The position numbers and the translations under genes are program-made. A stretch of DNA of 64,000 bases from IMCC26077 sp964418325 (GTDB lineage Bacteria > Actinomycetota > Actinomycetes > Nanopelagicales > Nanopelagicaceae): assembly GCA_964418325.1 (NCBI GenBank), contig CAYQLC010000005.1, forward strand, positions 10,089 through 74,088, in the 5' to 3' direction. Below are positions 7,401-16,579 of the stretch, piece by piece. The notes under the pieces are model-generated. The model ran no database searches and had not been told where the DNA came from. It saw nothing but the letters and a program-made list of their open reading frames with translations. Within the stretch, counting starts at the first letter, position 1. Every line of letters starts with the position of its first letter.

Positions 7401-9218
7401 TTATTTCTTTTTAAAACCTGAAGGACACTTAGGATTTGAGCCGGCAATCTTCCGAGTAATTTTCCCCTTAACACAAGTGATTGATTTTTTCAGAGCAACT
7501 TTTGGTGCGGCGGCTGTACTCGCTTGCGACCCACTAGGGGTTGCGGGTGTTGCTTCAATTTTCTTATCTTGGACAAGTTTGACCTTCAATGTTGGTGAAG
7601 AATAGGTGAATCCCTCAGCGCTCAAATAAACCCAATTACCATTTCGAGAGAGTTCAACGGTGGAGCCTTTACTCTCACCGCTGGTCGCATTGGTAATTGA
7701 TATTTCCACTCGACTTGGCACATCCTTCACGCCATACAAACACTGCACTAAATCAGCCCGCATTGAAAGTCCATATGTGCCTAAATTTTCACTCTTTCCA
7801 TCGGGAGCAAAATGTGGCGCTGCTACTTTGTAATCGAGAGTTTGCGTCTCTTTATTAAAGGCTGGCGCACCAGGGGAATAGGCCGATGCATTGGCAGCAA
7901 CCACTCCCTGCAAACCACTCTGATTGCCACACGAGTTGGTCGACTCAATAACTGTGCTCGCAATCGTCCACCCTTCCTCACTTAATAATGCCTTCTCGCC
8001 CAGATAAGGCTGCCATTCGAGATACTCTTCAATTGCCCCGACGCTTCCTGAATACATGCCGGCCGCTCCATCAAGACGCCCCACGCCCATCGTGTTTGGC
8101 GTGCCGTCATCATTAAAGAAGAGCTTTTCTGGGATCTTCTTCCATTCCACCCAGCCGCCAGCGATGATGTTTTCAGAGGGCGCAGCCTCAACAGTGACTC
8201 GATCGTAAATAGCGTTGATAGGTTCCGTGGAGACATTTGGCTTTACTAATCGTCCATTGAGCCAACCGGTCAATCGATTGGGAAGTTGTAGCGCCACCGT
8301 GGCTCGCGCACCTTTTGGAAAGCTTGCTCGGTGATAACAGATATTTGTGTCATGCGCTAAGCAGCTCGGTTGAATGCTTACCTGTCGAACTACTGGATCT
8401 TGAGTATTTTTATATTTGAAGTTCTCTAATCGCGGTGCAATCACAGGAGCGCGCTCAAAACTAAGGGGGACCAACTCAAAAGTAAACGTTGGCTTTTGAA
8501 AATCCCAGGTGCCAGCCGTGACTTTTGCGTAAGTGGTCACAGTTCCTCGGGCCAAAAATTGTGATTTGGGCGCTCCGGGGAGATCTGCCTCCCAAATCCA
8601 AGAGGAAAGTCCAGGTGGATATCCCTTACCGTTGGAATCAAAGGCTCCAGCGAAGGTCTTTGTCCCAGCTGGGATCTCAAGTGCTGGTCGAGCTGTTATT
8701 ACGCTCTTATCTGCCAGAGTCAATGTCACCTTCTCAACACATGCAGAGTCTGGGTTCCGAGAACAATTTCCTATCACTGAATCAACCCGGAGCGAATTGA
8801 AGTATTTTCCGGTAGGAGCACAATTGGGATCATTGATAGAGCTACAGAGATAGCTCACCGCAGAATCAGTCTCTCCAACCTTAGAGGTGAAGAGGCGAAT
8901 CGATGAGAGCAGGGCCATCGGTAGTTCTGAACTAAAAGAGATTCCTAATTTATCGGGATCTTTCTGATTATCTCCAAATCGATTCTTAATCGTGGGCAGA
9001 TTTTGTTGAAACCACCCTAAGATCGAATCAGGTTTTTGCTTAGTTTGAAAAGTCTGAATCCCGTAAAAATCATTTCCCTGCATTAAATCTTTTGAATTCA
9101 CTTGACTAACATCTAGAGAATTTTGTGGGCCATTAGCATGGGAGACATTTGTAGTTAATAAAGATGCAATCAAACTAGTTATGGCTACCGCAGTTCGAGC
9201 GCCGGTCCGCTTAAACAC
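7401..9218 (-). CDS. large secreted protein of unknown function, paralogue 2 of 3
   Basis: A 605-residue relative of the proteins at 560-2311 and 46808-48550. The signal peptide ends near SHA at residue 28. The Cys-rich patch has YLCSSINDPNCA, then NCSRNPDSACVEKVTL. The Trp/Gly motif reads LTGWLNGRLVKPN. A late segment (TYGLSMRADLVQCLYG, then FTYSSPTLKVKLVQDKK) aligns with both paralogues. The tail ITCVKGKI...NPKCPSGFKKK closes the protein. GTG 9218 has a good GAGGTG ribosome-binding site 7 nt upstream. It lies directly downstream of atpC on the same strand and may be partly read through from the ATP synthase operon. Function unknown. Confidence 0.85.
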   Translation of the reverse strand: MFKRTGARTAVAITSLIASLLTTNVSHANGPQNSLDVSQVNSKDLMQGNDFYGIQTFQTKQKPDSILGWFQQNLPTIKNRFGDNQKDPDKLGISFSSELPMALLSSIRLFTSKVGETDSAVSYLCSSINDPNCAPTGKYFNSLRVDSVIGNCSRNPDSACVEKVTLTLADKSVITARPALEIPAGTKTFAGAFDSNGKGYPPGLSSWIWEADLPGAPKSQFLARGTVTTYAKVTAGTWDFQKPTFTFELVPLSFERAPVIAPRLENFKYKNTQDPVVRQVSIQPSCLAHDTNICYHRASFPKGARATVALQLPNRLTGWLNGRLVKPNVSTEPINAIYDRVTVEAAPSENIIAGGWVEWKKIPEKLFFNDDGTPNTMGVGRLDGAAGMYSGSVGAIEEYLEWQPYLGEKALLSEEGWTIASTVIESTNSCGNQSGLQGVVAANASAYSPGAPAFNKETQTLDYKVAAPHFAPDGKSENLGTYGLSMRADLVQCLYGVKDVPSRVEISITNATSGESKGSTVELSRNGNWVYLSAEGFTYSSPTLKVKLVQDKKIEATPATPSGSQASTAAAPKVALKKSITCVKGKITRKIAGSNPKCPSGFKKK

Positions 9219-9259
9219 CGCGCATCACCTCAAAACCTCTACCCGACGTAGCGTGAGAG

Positions 9260-9511
9260 TTAGTTGCTACTCTCACCAAGGATAGAGACTCGATCCTTAT
9301 TTACCGATAGGAAGCCACCATGAATCTGGAAAGTGGTGCTCTGCCCGTTGGTCTCTTTGACCACTACCTCACCATCAACAAGCACTCCTAGGAGTGAGAT
9401 ATGGCCTGGCAAGATACCCAAATCACCCTCGAGGGTGCGGGCGCTGACCATGGTTGCTTCACCCGAGAAGATCCGCTTCTCGGGTGTCACGACTTCTACT
9501 CGGAGCGCCAT
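9260..9511 (-). CDS. atpC: F1Fo ATP synthase subunit epsilon, short form
   Basis: An 83-residue subunit of the F1 central stalk. MALRVEVVTPEKRIFSGEATMV followed by GDLGILPGHISLLG is the standard N-terminal beta-sandwich. Most bacterial epsilon subunits are 120-140 residues, with a C-terminal pair of helices that can inhibit ATP hydrolysis; this one stops right after the sandwich (GESSN). The start overlaps or abuts the atpD stop at 9511, as usual. No frameshifted remainder of the helical domain is evident downstream. Confidence 0.93.
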   Translation of the reverse strand: MALRVEVVTPEKRIFSGEATMVSARTLEGDLGILPGHISLLGVLVDGEVVVKETNGQSTTFQIHGGFLSVNKDRVSILGESSN

Positions 9512-10938
9512 TAGTTCTTCGCCAACTCCGCTGCCTTGCGCTCGACATCATCAAGGCCACCGCACATGAAGAATGCCTGCTCTGGGATGTGGTCATAATC
9601 GCCATTTGCCAGCGCATCGAATGCTGCAATGGTCTCCGAGAGCGGAACGAATGAACCATCAAGGCCGGTGAAGACCTTAGCAACGAAGGTGTTCTGTGAG
9701 AGGAAGCGCTGAATACGGCGAGCGCGACCTACGAGGATGCGATCCTCTTCAGAGAGTTCATCGATACCAAGAATTGCAATGATGTCCTGGAGATCCTTGT
9801 AGCGCTGCAGAATCTGCTTGGTTCGGTTGGCTACGCGGAAGTGATTCTCACCGATGTAGCGAGGATCAAGGATGCGCGAGGTGGAATCGAGCGGATCCAC
9901 TGCAGGATAAATACCCAACTCTGAGATGGGGCGAGAGAGAACTGTCGTCGCATCGAGGTGGGCGAACGTGGTGTGTGGTGCTGGGTCAGTGATGTCATCG
10001 GCAGGGACGTAGATCGCCTGCATTGATGTAATCGAGTGGCCACGAGTTGAGGTGATGCGCTCTTGGAGCTGGCCCATCTCATCAGCGAGCGTTGGCTGGT
10101 AACCCACCGCAGAAGGCATACGGCCAAGGAGCGTCGAAACTTCTGAACCTGCTTGGGTAAAGCGGAAGATGTTATCGATGAAGAGCAACACATCTTGCTT
10201 CTGTACATCGCGGAAGTACTCAGCCATGGTGAGCGCAGAGAGTGCAACGCGAAGACGCGTTCCTGGTGGCTCATCCATCTGTCCGAAGACCAATGCGGTC
10301 TTATTGATAACGCCAGTCTCAGTCATTTCGAGGAAGAGGTCGTTACCTTCACGGGTACGCTCTCCAACTCCTGCGAATACCGAAACGCCACCGAAGTTTT
10401 CTGCAACGCGGTAGATCATCTCTTGGATAAGAACTGTCTTACCCACACCTGCGCCACCGAAGAGACCGATCTTGCCACCCTTTACATAAGGGGTGAGTAG
10501 GTCGATAACTTTGATACCAGTTTCAAACATCTCAGTCTTGGATTCGAGTTGATCAAAATCAGGAGCTTTGCGGTGAATTGGCCAACGCTCTTTGATATCT
10601 AGCGACGAGGTCGGAACATCCAGCGACTCACCAAGGGTGTTAAACACATGTCCTTTGGTGACATCACCAACGGGCACTGAGATCGCCGCGCCGGTATCGC
10701 GCACAGCGCTACCGCGGACCATGCCATCTGTCGGCTGCATCGAGATAGCACGCACGAGTGAATCACCGATGTGCTGCGCGACCTCAAGAGTGAGGGTGCG
10801 CGCCTGGCCACCAAGTGTCACATCAACGTGGAGCGCATTGAAAATCTCGGGCATCGATCCAGTGGGGAACTCTACGTCCACAACTGGTCCGATAACTCGG
10901 GCTACGCGTCCGGTTACTGTTTGGGTATCTGTTGCCAT
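9511..10938 (-). CDS. atpD: F1Fo ATP synthase subunit beta
   Basis: A 475-residue catalytic F1 subunit. It has the P-loop GLFGGAGVGKTVLIQEM (near residue 156), the conserved GERTREGNDL, the DELSEEDR region and the ALTMAEYFRD segment before the Walker B stretch VLLFIDNIFRFTQAGSE. Length and motifs are fully normal. It alternates with alpha in the hexamer that makes ATP from ADP and phosphate. It sits between atpG and atpC in the standard F1 order. Confidence 0.99.
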   Translation of the reverse strand: MATDTQTVTGRVARVIGPVVDVEFPTGSMPEIFNALHVDVTLGGQARTLTLEVAQHIGDSLVRAISMQPTDGMVRGSAVRDTGAAISVPVGDVTKGHVFNTLGESLDVPTSSLDIKERWPIHRKAPDFDQLESKTEMFETGIKVIDLLTPYVKGGKIGLFGGAGVGKTVLIQEMIYRVAENFGGVSVFAGVGERTREGNDLFLEMTETGVINKTALVFGQMDEPPGTRLRVALSALTMAEYFRDVQKQDVLLFIDNIFRFTQAGSEVSTLLGRMPSAVGYQPTLADEMGQLQERITSTRGHSITSMQAIYVPADDITDPAPHTTFAHLDATTVLSRPISELGIYPAVDPLDSTSRILDPRYIGENHFRVANRTKQILQRYKDLQDIIAILGIDELSEEDRILVGRARRIQRFLSQNTFVAKVFTGLDGSFVPLSETIAAFDALANGDYDHIPEQAFFMCGGLDDVERKAAELAKN

Positions 10939-10941
10939 CTC

Positions 10942-11850
10942 TTACTCGCTTCCTGCCATCGCAGAGGCAAGCGCATCTGCGCCACCTACAATTTCGCTGA
11001 TTTCTTGGGTGATTTCTGCCTGACGAGCCGCGTTCGCCTTTCGGGTGAACGACTTGATGAGCTCATCAGCATTATCCGTTGCTGACTTCATTGCACGACG
11101 GCGCGCAGCATGTTCTGATGCCGCCGACTGAAGTAATGCGTTATAGATACGCGCTTCAATGTACTTCGGAAGTAGCGCGTCAAGAACCGAATCTGCACTC
11201 GGCTCAAACTCATACATGGGGAGAATTCCTACCGGGCCAGTGCTCTCGACAACCTCGAGTGGCAACATACGTTTTGCCATCGCCTCCTGAGTGACCATCG
11301 AGCGGAATTCGGTATAGACCACATGGAGTTCTGCTACCCCATCTGGATCAGTCGCTGAGTCAGCGATAAATGCCTTGATGAGCTCTTTTCCGATCTCGCT
11401 AGCCGCCGCATATGTTGGGTTATCACTGATGCCGGTCCAGGAGTTAGCAATCGGACGATCGCGGAACTTGTAATACGAGAGCCCCTTACGACCGACGATA
11501 TACACCTTGGCATCAAGACCGCGTTGCCGTAACGCCGCGATGAGTTGATCGCCCTCTTTGATTGCGCTGCTCGAGTAGGCACCAGCCATACCGCGATCTG
11601 CAGTAATCAACAGAACCGCTGCACGCTTTGGATTTGGCTCGAACGAGGTTAGCGGATGATCAACCGATGCAAACGATGCAACCGCAGTCACTGCACGCGT
11701 GAGCTCGTTGGCATAAGGCGTAGAAGCATTGACGCGTTGTTGCGCCTTCACGATACGGGAAGCAGAAATAAGCTCCATCGCTTTCGTGATCTTCTTTGTC
11801 GCCTTAACCGAACGAATTCGGCGTCGATAGATGCGGAGTTGTGCGCCCAT
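10942..11850 (-). CDS. atpG: F1Fo ATP synthase subunit gamma
   Basis: A 302-residue rotor shaft subunit. The N-terminal helix MGAQLRIYRRRIRSVKATKKITKAMELISASRI and the C-terminal MKSATDNADELIKSFTRKANAARQAEITQEISEIVGGADAL are the conserved coiled-coil ends that insert into the F1 hexamer. Length is normal for actinobacteria. It lies between atpA and atpD with 3-bp spacers. Confidence 0.98.
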   Translation of the reverse strand: MGAQLRIYRRRIRSVKATKKITKAMELISASRIVKAQQRVNASTPYANELTRAVTAVASFASVDHPLTSFEPNPKRAAVLLITADRGMAGAYSSSAIKEGDQLIAALRQRGLDAKVYIVGRKGLSYYKFRDRPIANSWTGISDNPTYAAASEIGKELIKAFIADSATDPDGVAELHVVYTEFRSMVTQEAMAKRMLPLEVVESTGPVGILPMYEFEPSADSVLDALLPKYIEARIYNALLQSAASEHAARRRAMKSATDNADELIKSFTRKANAARQAEITQEISEIVGGADALASAMAGSE

Positions 11851-11853
11851 TGT

Positions 11854-13488
11854 TTACTTTCGCACCGGAACCACTCGAGTGATTTGCTCATTACCTTCAC
11901 CCTCGAGCGCCTCTGCAGGAGCCTCATTGACTGGCTTGCTCACTGTTGAGACAAATCGAGATTTGAAAGCAGTAATCGCCTCTTTCAGTGATGCGACTGT
12001 GTCGTCACTGAGATCTCTTGTCTCTGCGATGACATCAAAAATTGCCTTGCGCTCAGTTCCAATGAAATCAAGGAATTCGCTTTCGAAGCGGCGAATATCT
12101 TGAACTGGAATGTCATCGAGTTGTCCGGTGGTGCCTGCCCAAATAGATGCAGCTTGGCGCTCGACCGAGTAGGGCGAGTACTGACCTTGTTTTAGCAACT
12201 CAACCATACGTGCACCACGCTCGAGCTGTGCCTTTGATGCAGCATCAAGATCCGAACCGAATGCAGCGAAAGCTTCAAGCTCGCGGAACTGCGCTAGATC
12301 TAGTCGAAGACGTCCAGCAATCTTCTTGATTGCCTTTGTCTGAGCCGAACCACCCACACGTGAGACCGAGATACCAACGTTAATTGCCGGACGAACGCCC
12401 GCGTTGAAGAGGTCAGTCTCAAGGAAGCACTGTCCATCGGTGATGGAGATGACGTTAGTAGGAATAAAGGCAGAGACGTCGTTACCTTTTGTCTCAATGA
12501 TTGGAAGGCCAGTCATCGAACCGCCACCCATATCGTCGGAGAGTTTTGCGCAACGCTCGAGGAGACGGGAGTGTAAGTAGAAGACATCTCCTGGGTACGC
12601 CTCGCGACCTGGTGGGCGTCGAAGCAGGAGCGAGACTGAACGATAAGCCTCAGCTTGCTTGGAGAGATCATCAAAGATGATGAGGACATGCTCGCCCTTG
12701 TACATCCAATGCTGTCCGATTGCTGAACCGGTATACGGAGCAAGGTATTTAAAACCCGCTGGATCTGAAGCTGGTGATGCCACGATTGTCGTGTACTCAA
12801 GTGCGCCAGCCTCTTCGAGCGCTGCACGTACCGACGCAATCGTCGAACCCTTTTGACCAATCGCAACATAGATACATTTAACTTGCTTCTTTGGATCGCC
12901 AGATTTCCAGTTTTCGCGCTGGTTAATGATGGTGTCGATTGCGATTGCAGTCTTACCAGTCTGGCGGTCGCCAATGATGAGCTGACGCTGACCACGCCCG
13001 ATCGCGGTCATTGCATCGATGGCTTTAATTCCAGTTTGCATTGGCTCTTTCACCGGTTGACGTTGCACGACCGATGGCGCCTGAAGTTCTAACGCACGAC
13101 GGCCTTCTTCGGCGATTGGACCTTTGCCATCGATTGGGCGACCGAGTGGATCCACTACCCGTCCAAGGAAGCCATTTCCGACCGGAACAGAGAGAATCTC
13201 GCCGGTGCGACGGACTGTTGTTCCCTCTTCAATACCGGTGTACTCACCAAGAATAACGACGCCGATCTCTCGAACATCAAGGTTGAGCGCAAGTCCCAAA
13301 GTGCCATTCTCAAACTGCAGCAACTCATTGGTCATTGTCGAAGGTAGACCTTCGATTCGAGCGATTCCATCACCTGCTTCGACAACAACACCAGTCTCTT
13401 CGCGGGTAGCGCCACCTGGTTCGAAACTCTTGACGAATTTCGCCAGGGCATCACGAATCTCCTCGGGGCGGATCGTGAGTTCGGCCAT
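11854..13488 (-). CDS. atpA: F1Fo ATP synthase subunit alpha
   Basis: A 544-residue non-catalytic nucleotide-binding subunit of F1. It has the P-loop IIGDRQTGKTAIAIDTI (near residue 172) and the conserved SVSRVGGSAQTKAIK near residue 380. The C-terminus is slightly extended with Glu/Ala. ATG 13488 is preceded by GGAGAAGAAG, a good ribosome-binding site. The space between atpH and atpA, normally tens of bases, holds a 9-bp tandem repeat and an assembly gap. Confidence 0.98.
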   Translation of the reverse strand: MAELTIRPEEIRDALAKFVKSFEPGGATREETGVVVEAGDGIARIEGLPSTMTNELLQFENGTLGLALNLDVREIGVVILGEYTGIEEGTTVRRTGEILSVPVGNGFLGRVVDPLGRPIDGKGPIAEEGRRALELQAPSVVQRQPVKEPMQTGIKAIDAMTAIGRGQRQLIIGDRQTGKTAIAIDTIINQRENWKSGDPKKQVKCIYVAIGQKGSTIASVRAALEEAGALEYTTIVASPASDPAGFKYLAPYTGSAIGQHWMYKGEHVLIIFDDLSKQAEAYRSVSLLLRRPPGREAYPGDVFYLHSRLLERCAKLSDDMGGGSMTGLPIIETKGNDVSAFIPTNVISITDGQCFLETDLFNAGVRPAINVGISVSRVGGSAQTKAIKKIAGRLRLDLAQFRELEAFAAFGSDLDAASKAQLERGARMVELLKQGQYSPYSVERQAASIWAGTTGQLDDIPVQDIRRFESEFLDFIGTERKAIFDVIAETRDLSDDTVASLKEAITAFKSRFVSTVSKPVNEAPAEALEGEGNEQITRVVPVRK

Positions 13489-13500
13489 CTTCTTCTCCTT

Positions 13501-13708
13501 CTTCTGGTTCTTCTGGTTCTTCTGGTTCTTCTGGAACTTCTGGTTTTTCTGGANNNNNNNNNNNNNNNNNNNNNNNNNNNNNNNNNNNNNNNNNNNNNNN
13601 NNNNNNNNNNNNNNNNNNNNNNNNNNNNNNNNNNNNNNNNNNNNNNNNNNNNNTTCTTCTGGTTCTTCTGGTTCTTCTGGTTCTTCTGGAACTTCTGGTT
13701 TTTCTGGA
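13501..13708. repeat. 9-bp tandem repeat between atpH and atpA, interrupted by assembly gap
   Basis: CTTCTGGTT units (CCAGAAGAA-like on the coding strand) occur about six times at 13501-13553 and six times at 13656-13708. The same two variant units appear in the same order on both sides, giving a 53-bp identity across the gap. The array starts directly after the atpH stop codon and ends at the atpA ribosome-binding site. Copy number cannot be known from this assembly. Confidence 0.9.
13554..13653. other. assembly gap (100 N)
   Basis: Exactly 100 N, the usual placeholder for unknown length, inside the 9-bp repeat. Because the flanks are identical, the two contig ends may really overlap. Confidence 0.99.
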
Positions 13709-13709
13709 A

Positions 13710-14498
13710 CTAGCTAGCGAGTCTTCTTCCTACTTCAGCAAGGCGTCGGGCGATGGTGCCGTCAACCATGTCATCATCAAATTTCACTTCGATACCACCA
13801 ATAACCGAGGCATCGACTGTGAGGTCGAGTGAGACTTCTCGTCCCAACTCTTTTCCGAGCGTTGCTCGGAGCCGCTCGCTTTGCGCTGGAGTAAGGGAAA
13901 CTGCGCTACGAACGTGTACAACTGTTTTCTTGCGTCGTGCGCCAGCAACATTTGCACTCTCCTCGAGCGCAGTGATGAAGTGACGACCACGAAGATTTCG
14001 AGCAATCGCCAGAGCAATTCGAAGAGTCGCTTCCGAAACTTTTTGGGAGAAGAGATCTGAGACGAGGGAATCGATTGCCCGTCCACCCATAAGCGCGCTC
14101 GATAATTCTTTCGCGCCACTTAATGCGTGGGTAATTCCCATCAACTCGACATCAACTCCATCTACTGCACCGGCTTCGACTTCGATTGCGATGATTTCAA
14201 GCGCCGCTGGAAGATCCGACGGGCTTGACCATCGCTCACTGGCACCACTTTTAATGATGGTCAGCGATTGTGGCGAAGTGCTCTTAGCAAATAAATCTTC
14301 GACCAAAGCGCTCTTGCTAGCGCTCTCCCGGGTTGGATCAGTAAGGGCGCGGCGAAGCGGCAGCGAGGAATCAAGAACTTGAATTGCTACGAACAAGTCC
14401 TGCGAAATTCTCCCTGCATCCTGCGCCGAAGGGCTGCCAGCAACTCCCCGAAGCGCTGATAGCGCTTGGCGACTTGCCCCCTTCATATCTACTGCCAT
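13710..14498 (-). CDS. atpH: F1Fo ATP synthase subunit delta
   Basis: A 262-residue peripheral-stalk subunit linking Fo b to the top of F1. It is longer than the ~180 residues of most bacteria but matches the longer actinobacterial form. The C-terminal segment VVHVRSAVSLTPAQSERLRATLGKELGREVSLDLTVDASVIGGIEVKFDDDMVDGTI contains the conserved delta signature (VDxSVIGGI). The stop codon is followed at once by the 9-bp repeat. Confidence 0.96.
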   Translation of the reverse strand: MAVDMKGASRQALSALRGVAGSPSAQDAGRISQDLFVAIQVLDSSLPLRRALTDPTRESASKSALVEDLFAKSTSPQSLTIIKSGASERWSSPSDLPAALEIIAIEVEAGAVDGVDVELMGITHALSGAKELSSALMGGRAIDSLVSDLFSQKVSEATLRIALAIARNLRGRHFITALEESANVAGARRKKTVVHVRSAVSLTPAQSERLRATLGKELGREVSLDLTVDASVIGGIEVKFDDDMVDGTIARRLAEVGRRLAS

Positions 14499-14530
14499 CT
14501 CAATTCACTCCCGGGTTCTGTAGTGCTTCG

Positions 14531-15058
14531 TTATTTCTTCTGGCTCTCGAGCTCGTCAAGGAAACGATCGACGATTCGCGATTGTCGCGCGTGATCATCA
14601 AGGGATTCTCCGACGATTCGATTAGCTAATTCGATGGCCAAGGCACCCACTTCATTGCGAAGGGATGCGACAGCGGCGGTGCGCTCAGCTTCGATTGCAG
14701 CAGAGGCGGCAGAGGTAATTCGCGCTGCTTCCTCTTGAGCTTTAGCGCGCATTTGCTCCAAAAGAGCCGCGCCCTCCACTCGTGCACTCTCACGGATAGC
14801 TTGCGCCTCACCACGTGCGGAGCTCAACTGTGTTTGATACTCCTGAAGTGCGGCTTGGGCCTCGCGTTGCGCACGCTCTGCCTTCTCAATGCCGCCTTGG
14901 ATAGCCTCGGTGCGAGCAGCAAAGCCGCGCTCGAACATCGGGACTACCTTGGAACGAAGCACTAAGAAGAGGAGCAAGAACGCAATAGAGCCCGCAATGA
15001 GTTCCGCGGTATGCGGAACTAATGGGTTGACTTCCCCACCAGCGGTCAAAGTAATCAT
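14531..15058 (-). CDS. atpF: F1Fo ATP synthase subunit b
   Basis: A 175-residue peripheral-stalk subunit: one N-terminal membrane span (about residues 18-37, TAELIAGSIAFLLLFLVL), then a long Ala/Glu/Arg-rich coiled-coil helix. Unlike Mycobacterium, no b-delta fusion is present; delta is a separate gene. ATG 15058 is preceded by a GAGAGAG stretch. Positioned between atpE and atpH as expected. Confidence 0.96.
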   Translation of the reverse strand: MITLTAGGEVNPLVPHTAELIAGSIAFLLLFLVLRSKVVPMFERGFAARTEAIQGGIEKAERAQREAQAALQEYQTQLSSARGEAQAIRESARVEGAALLEQMRAKAQEEAARITSAASAAIEAERTAAVASLRNEVGALAIELANRIVGESLDDHARQSRIVDRFLDELESQKK

Positions 15059-15104
15059 GAGTTCTGAACTCTCTCTCTCGAATTAATCTCTTGTTGTCGC
15101 CACA

Positions 15105-15308
15105 TTAGAGAACGAACGCAAGGACCAGACCGAAGAGCGCAAGAGCTTCAGCAAGTGCGAAGCCAAGGAACGCAATCGGCTGGAGGACGCTACGCGCCTC
15201 AGGTTGACGTGCTACACCATTGATGTAAGCAGCGAAGATAAGTCCGGTTGCGATACCAGGACCGATAGCTGCAAGGCCGAAACCGACCAGGTTGAGTGTG
15301 CCTTCCAT
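15105..15308 (-). CDS. atpE: F1Fo ATP synthase subunit c
   Basis: A 67-residue proteolipid hairpin of the rotor ring. Helix 1 has the Gly/Ala-rich GPGIATGLIFAAY, the polar loop is ARQPEA, and helix 2 carries the proton-binding Glu54 in LAEALALFG. I see no Na+-type residue set, so proton coupling is likely. The frame is open upstream, but conservation and an AAAGGT ribosome-binding site point to ATG 15308. Confidence 0.97.
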   Translation of the reverse strand: MEGTLNLVGFGLAAIGPGIATGLIFAAYINGVARQPEARSVLQPIAFLGFALAEALALFGLVLAFVL

Positions 15309-15376
15309 GTTGTTACCTTTTCTACCTTTCGTTCTTTTCGATAAGACGGGCGCCTTATCGGTGGTGCAAAAGTGCG

Positions 15377-16156
15377 TTAATGCTCGTCGGCGAGCGCCCC
15401 AGCGATGTAGAGAGCTGCCAGCAGAGTGAAGATGTAAGCCTGCAGGCACTGAACCATGAACTCGAAGAAAGTCAGGGCGATGCCAATCAGGAAAGCGAAT
15501 GGGCTGATCAGCTTCAATCCGATGACTCCTTGAAGAAGGTGTTCTCCTCCTAAGAAGAAGACCATGAGCAACAAGTGACCAGCGAACATATTTGCAAAGA
15601 GACGAAGAGAGAGCGTCAACGGACGTACGAGGAAAAAGGTAAGCAATTCGAGCGGGGTGATAAGTATGTATGCAGCCTTAGGCACACCCGGCATGAACAT
15701 GATTTCTTTGATGTATTTGAAAGCGCCATGCTTTCGAACGCCCACGTAGTGGAAAACCAAGAAGGTAATGATGGCAAGAACGTACGGGAAACTTACGCGA
15801 GACATCGGAGGGAACTGCAGCATTGGAACAATGCCAAAAATGTTGTTTACCAAAATAAATGTGAAGAGCGTAAAGAGATAGGGAACAAAACGCATGAATT
15901 CGTGACCGATAACCTCTTTGCCGAGGTTGTCACGCACGAATCCGTAGACGCTCTCCCCTGCATATTGCAACTTCGATGGCACGACTGCTGATTTGCGTGA
16001 GGCAAGAATGAAAAATGACGAGATAAGAATTACCGAGAGAAAAACTAAGAAGATTGGTTTAGTGGTAAATGGATTGTCACCAAAGATTGGTGGAAGAACG
16101 AAGTCTTTTGCGCTAGGTGGCTTGAAGCCCTCACCTTCAGCAGCTAACCGAATCAC
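15377..16156 (-). CDS. atpB: F1Fo ATP synthase subunit a
   Basis: A 259-residue membrane stator protein that forms the two proton half-channels. The penultimate membrane region SLRLFANMFAGHLLLMV contains the essential Arg, and the C-terminal EFMVQCLQAYIFTLLAALYIAGAL is standard. GTG 16156 has GAGGGG about 7 nt upstream. First structural gene of the atp operon proper. Confidence 0.97.
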   Translation of the reverse strand: MIRLAAEGEGFKPPSAKDFVLPPIFGDNPFTTKPIFLVFLSVILISSFFILASRKSAVVPSKLQYAGESVYGFVRDNLGKEVIGHEFMRFVPYLFTLFTFILVNNIFGIVPMLQFPPMSRVSFPYVLAIITFLVFHYVGVRKHGAFKYIKEIMFMPGVPKAAYILITPLELLTFFLVRPLTLSLRLFANMFAGHLLLMVFFLGGEHLLQGVIGLKLISPFAFLIGIALTFFEFMVQCLQAYIFTLLAALYIAGALADEH

Positions 16157-16301
16157 TCGCTACCCCTCTTGCTCTTACCTGATTGCTTCCACAACTATCT
16201 GAATTTTCCCTGCCGGACTCACAGTGCTTCGCGCCAAACCCTATGCGGAAATCGCCATTTGCGCGAAATCATGACCCTTCGATTCGAGGATGCTAAAACC
16301 G

Positions 16302-16529
16302 CTAGCGCCGCCCGTATCGGAGCCAGACTAGATATATAGAGGAGCCCATTCCCACCAAGAGGCCCACAAGTACCAGGAAGGAGGTCCCTAGCCACCGATC
16401 TACGAGCCAGCCGATGCCGCCCCAAACAATTTGTCCCGAGATGAGATAGCCCAGAATTGACCAAAGAGCGCTCTCTTCGCCTCGGCTACTGCGACCCTGA
16501 TTAGCGGGTTTATCCGAATCCTCAGCCAT
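16302..16529 (-). CDS. AtpZ/AtpI-like small membrane protein
   Basis: A 75-residue protein with a polar Ser/Glu-rich N-terminus and two membrane spans (ILGYLISGQIVWGGIGWLVD, then FLVLVGLLVGMGSSIYLVW). The layout matches the small AtpZ-type proteins encoded just upstream of atpB, thought to help assemble the c ring or bring in Mg2+. ATG 16529 is favoured because the polar start followed by spans fits the family; the upstream extension is not conserved in character. Confidence 0.75.
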   Translation of the reverse strand: MAEDSDKPANQGRSSRGEESALWSILGYLISGQIVWGGIGWLVDRWLGTSFLVLVGLLVGMGSSIYLVWLRYGRR

Positions 16530-16579
16530 GGCGACACTGTAGTGGAGGGTTGGCGAAGCCCGCTTCCCTCGGCTATCAA

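Noticed and set aside
13501..13717. Plus-strand open frame with Ser-Ser-Gly repeats across the gap
   Set aside because: It is a translation of the 9-bp repeat and the atpA antisense strand; it spans N bases and has no homology.
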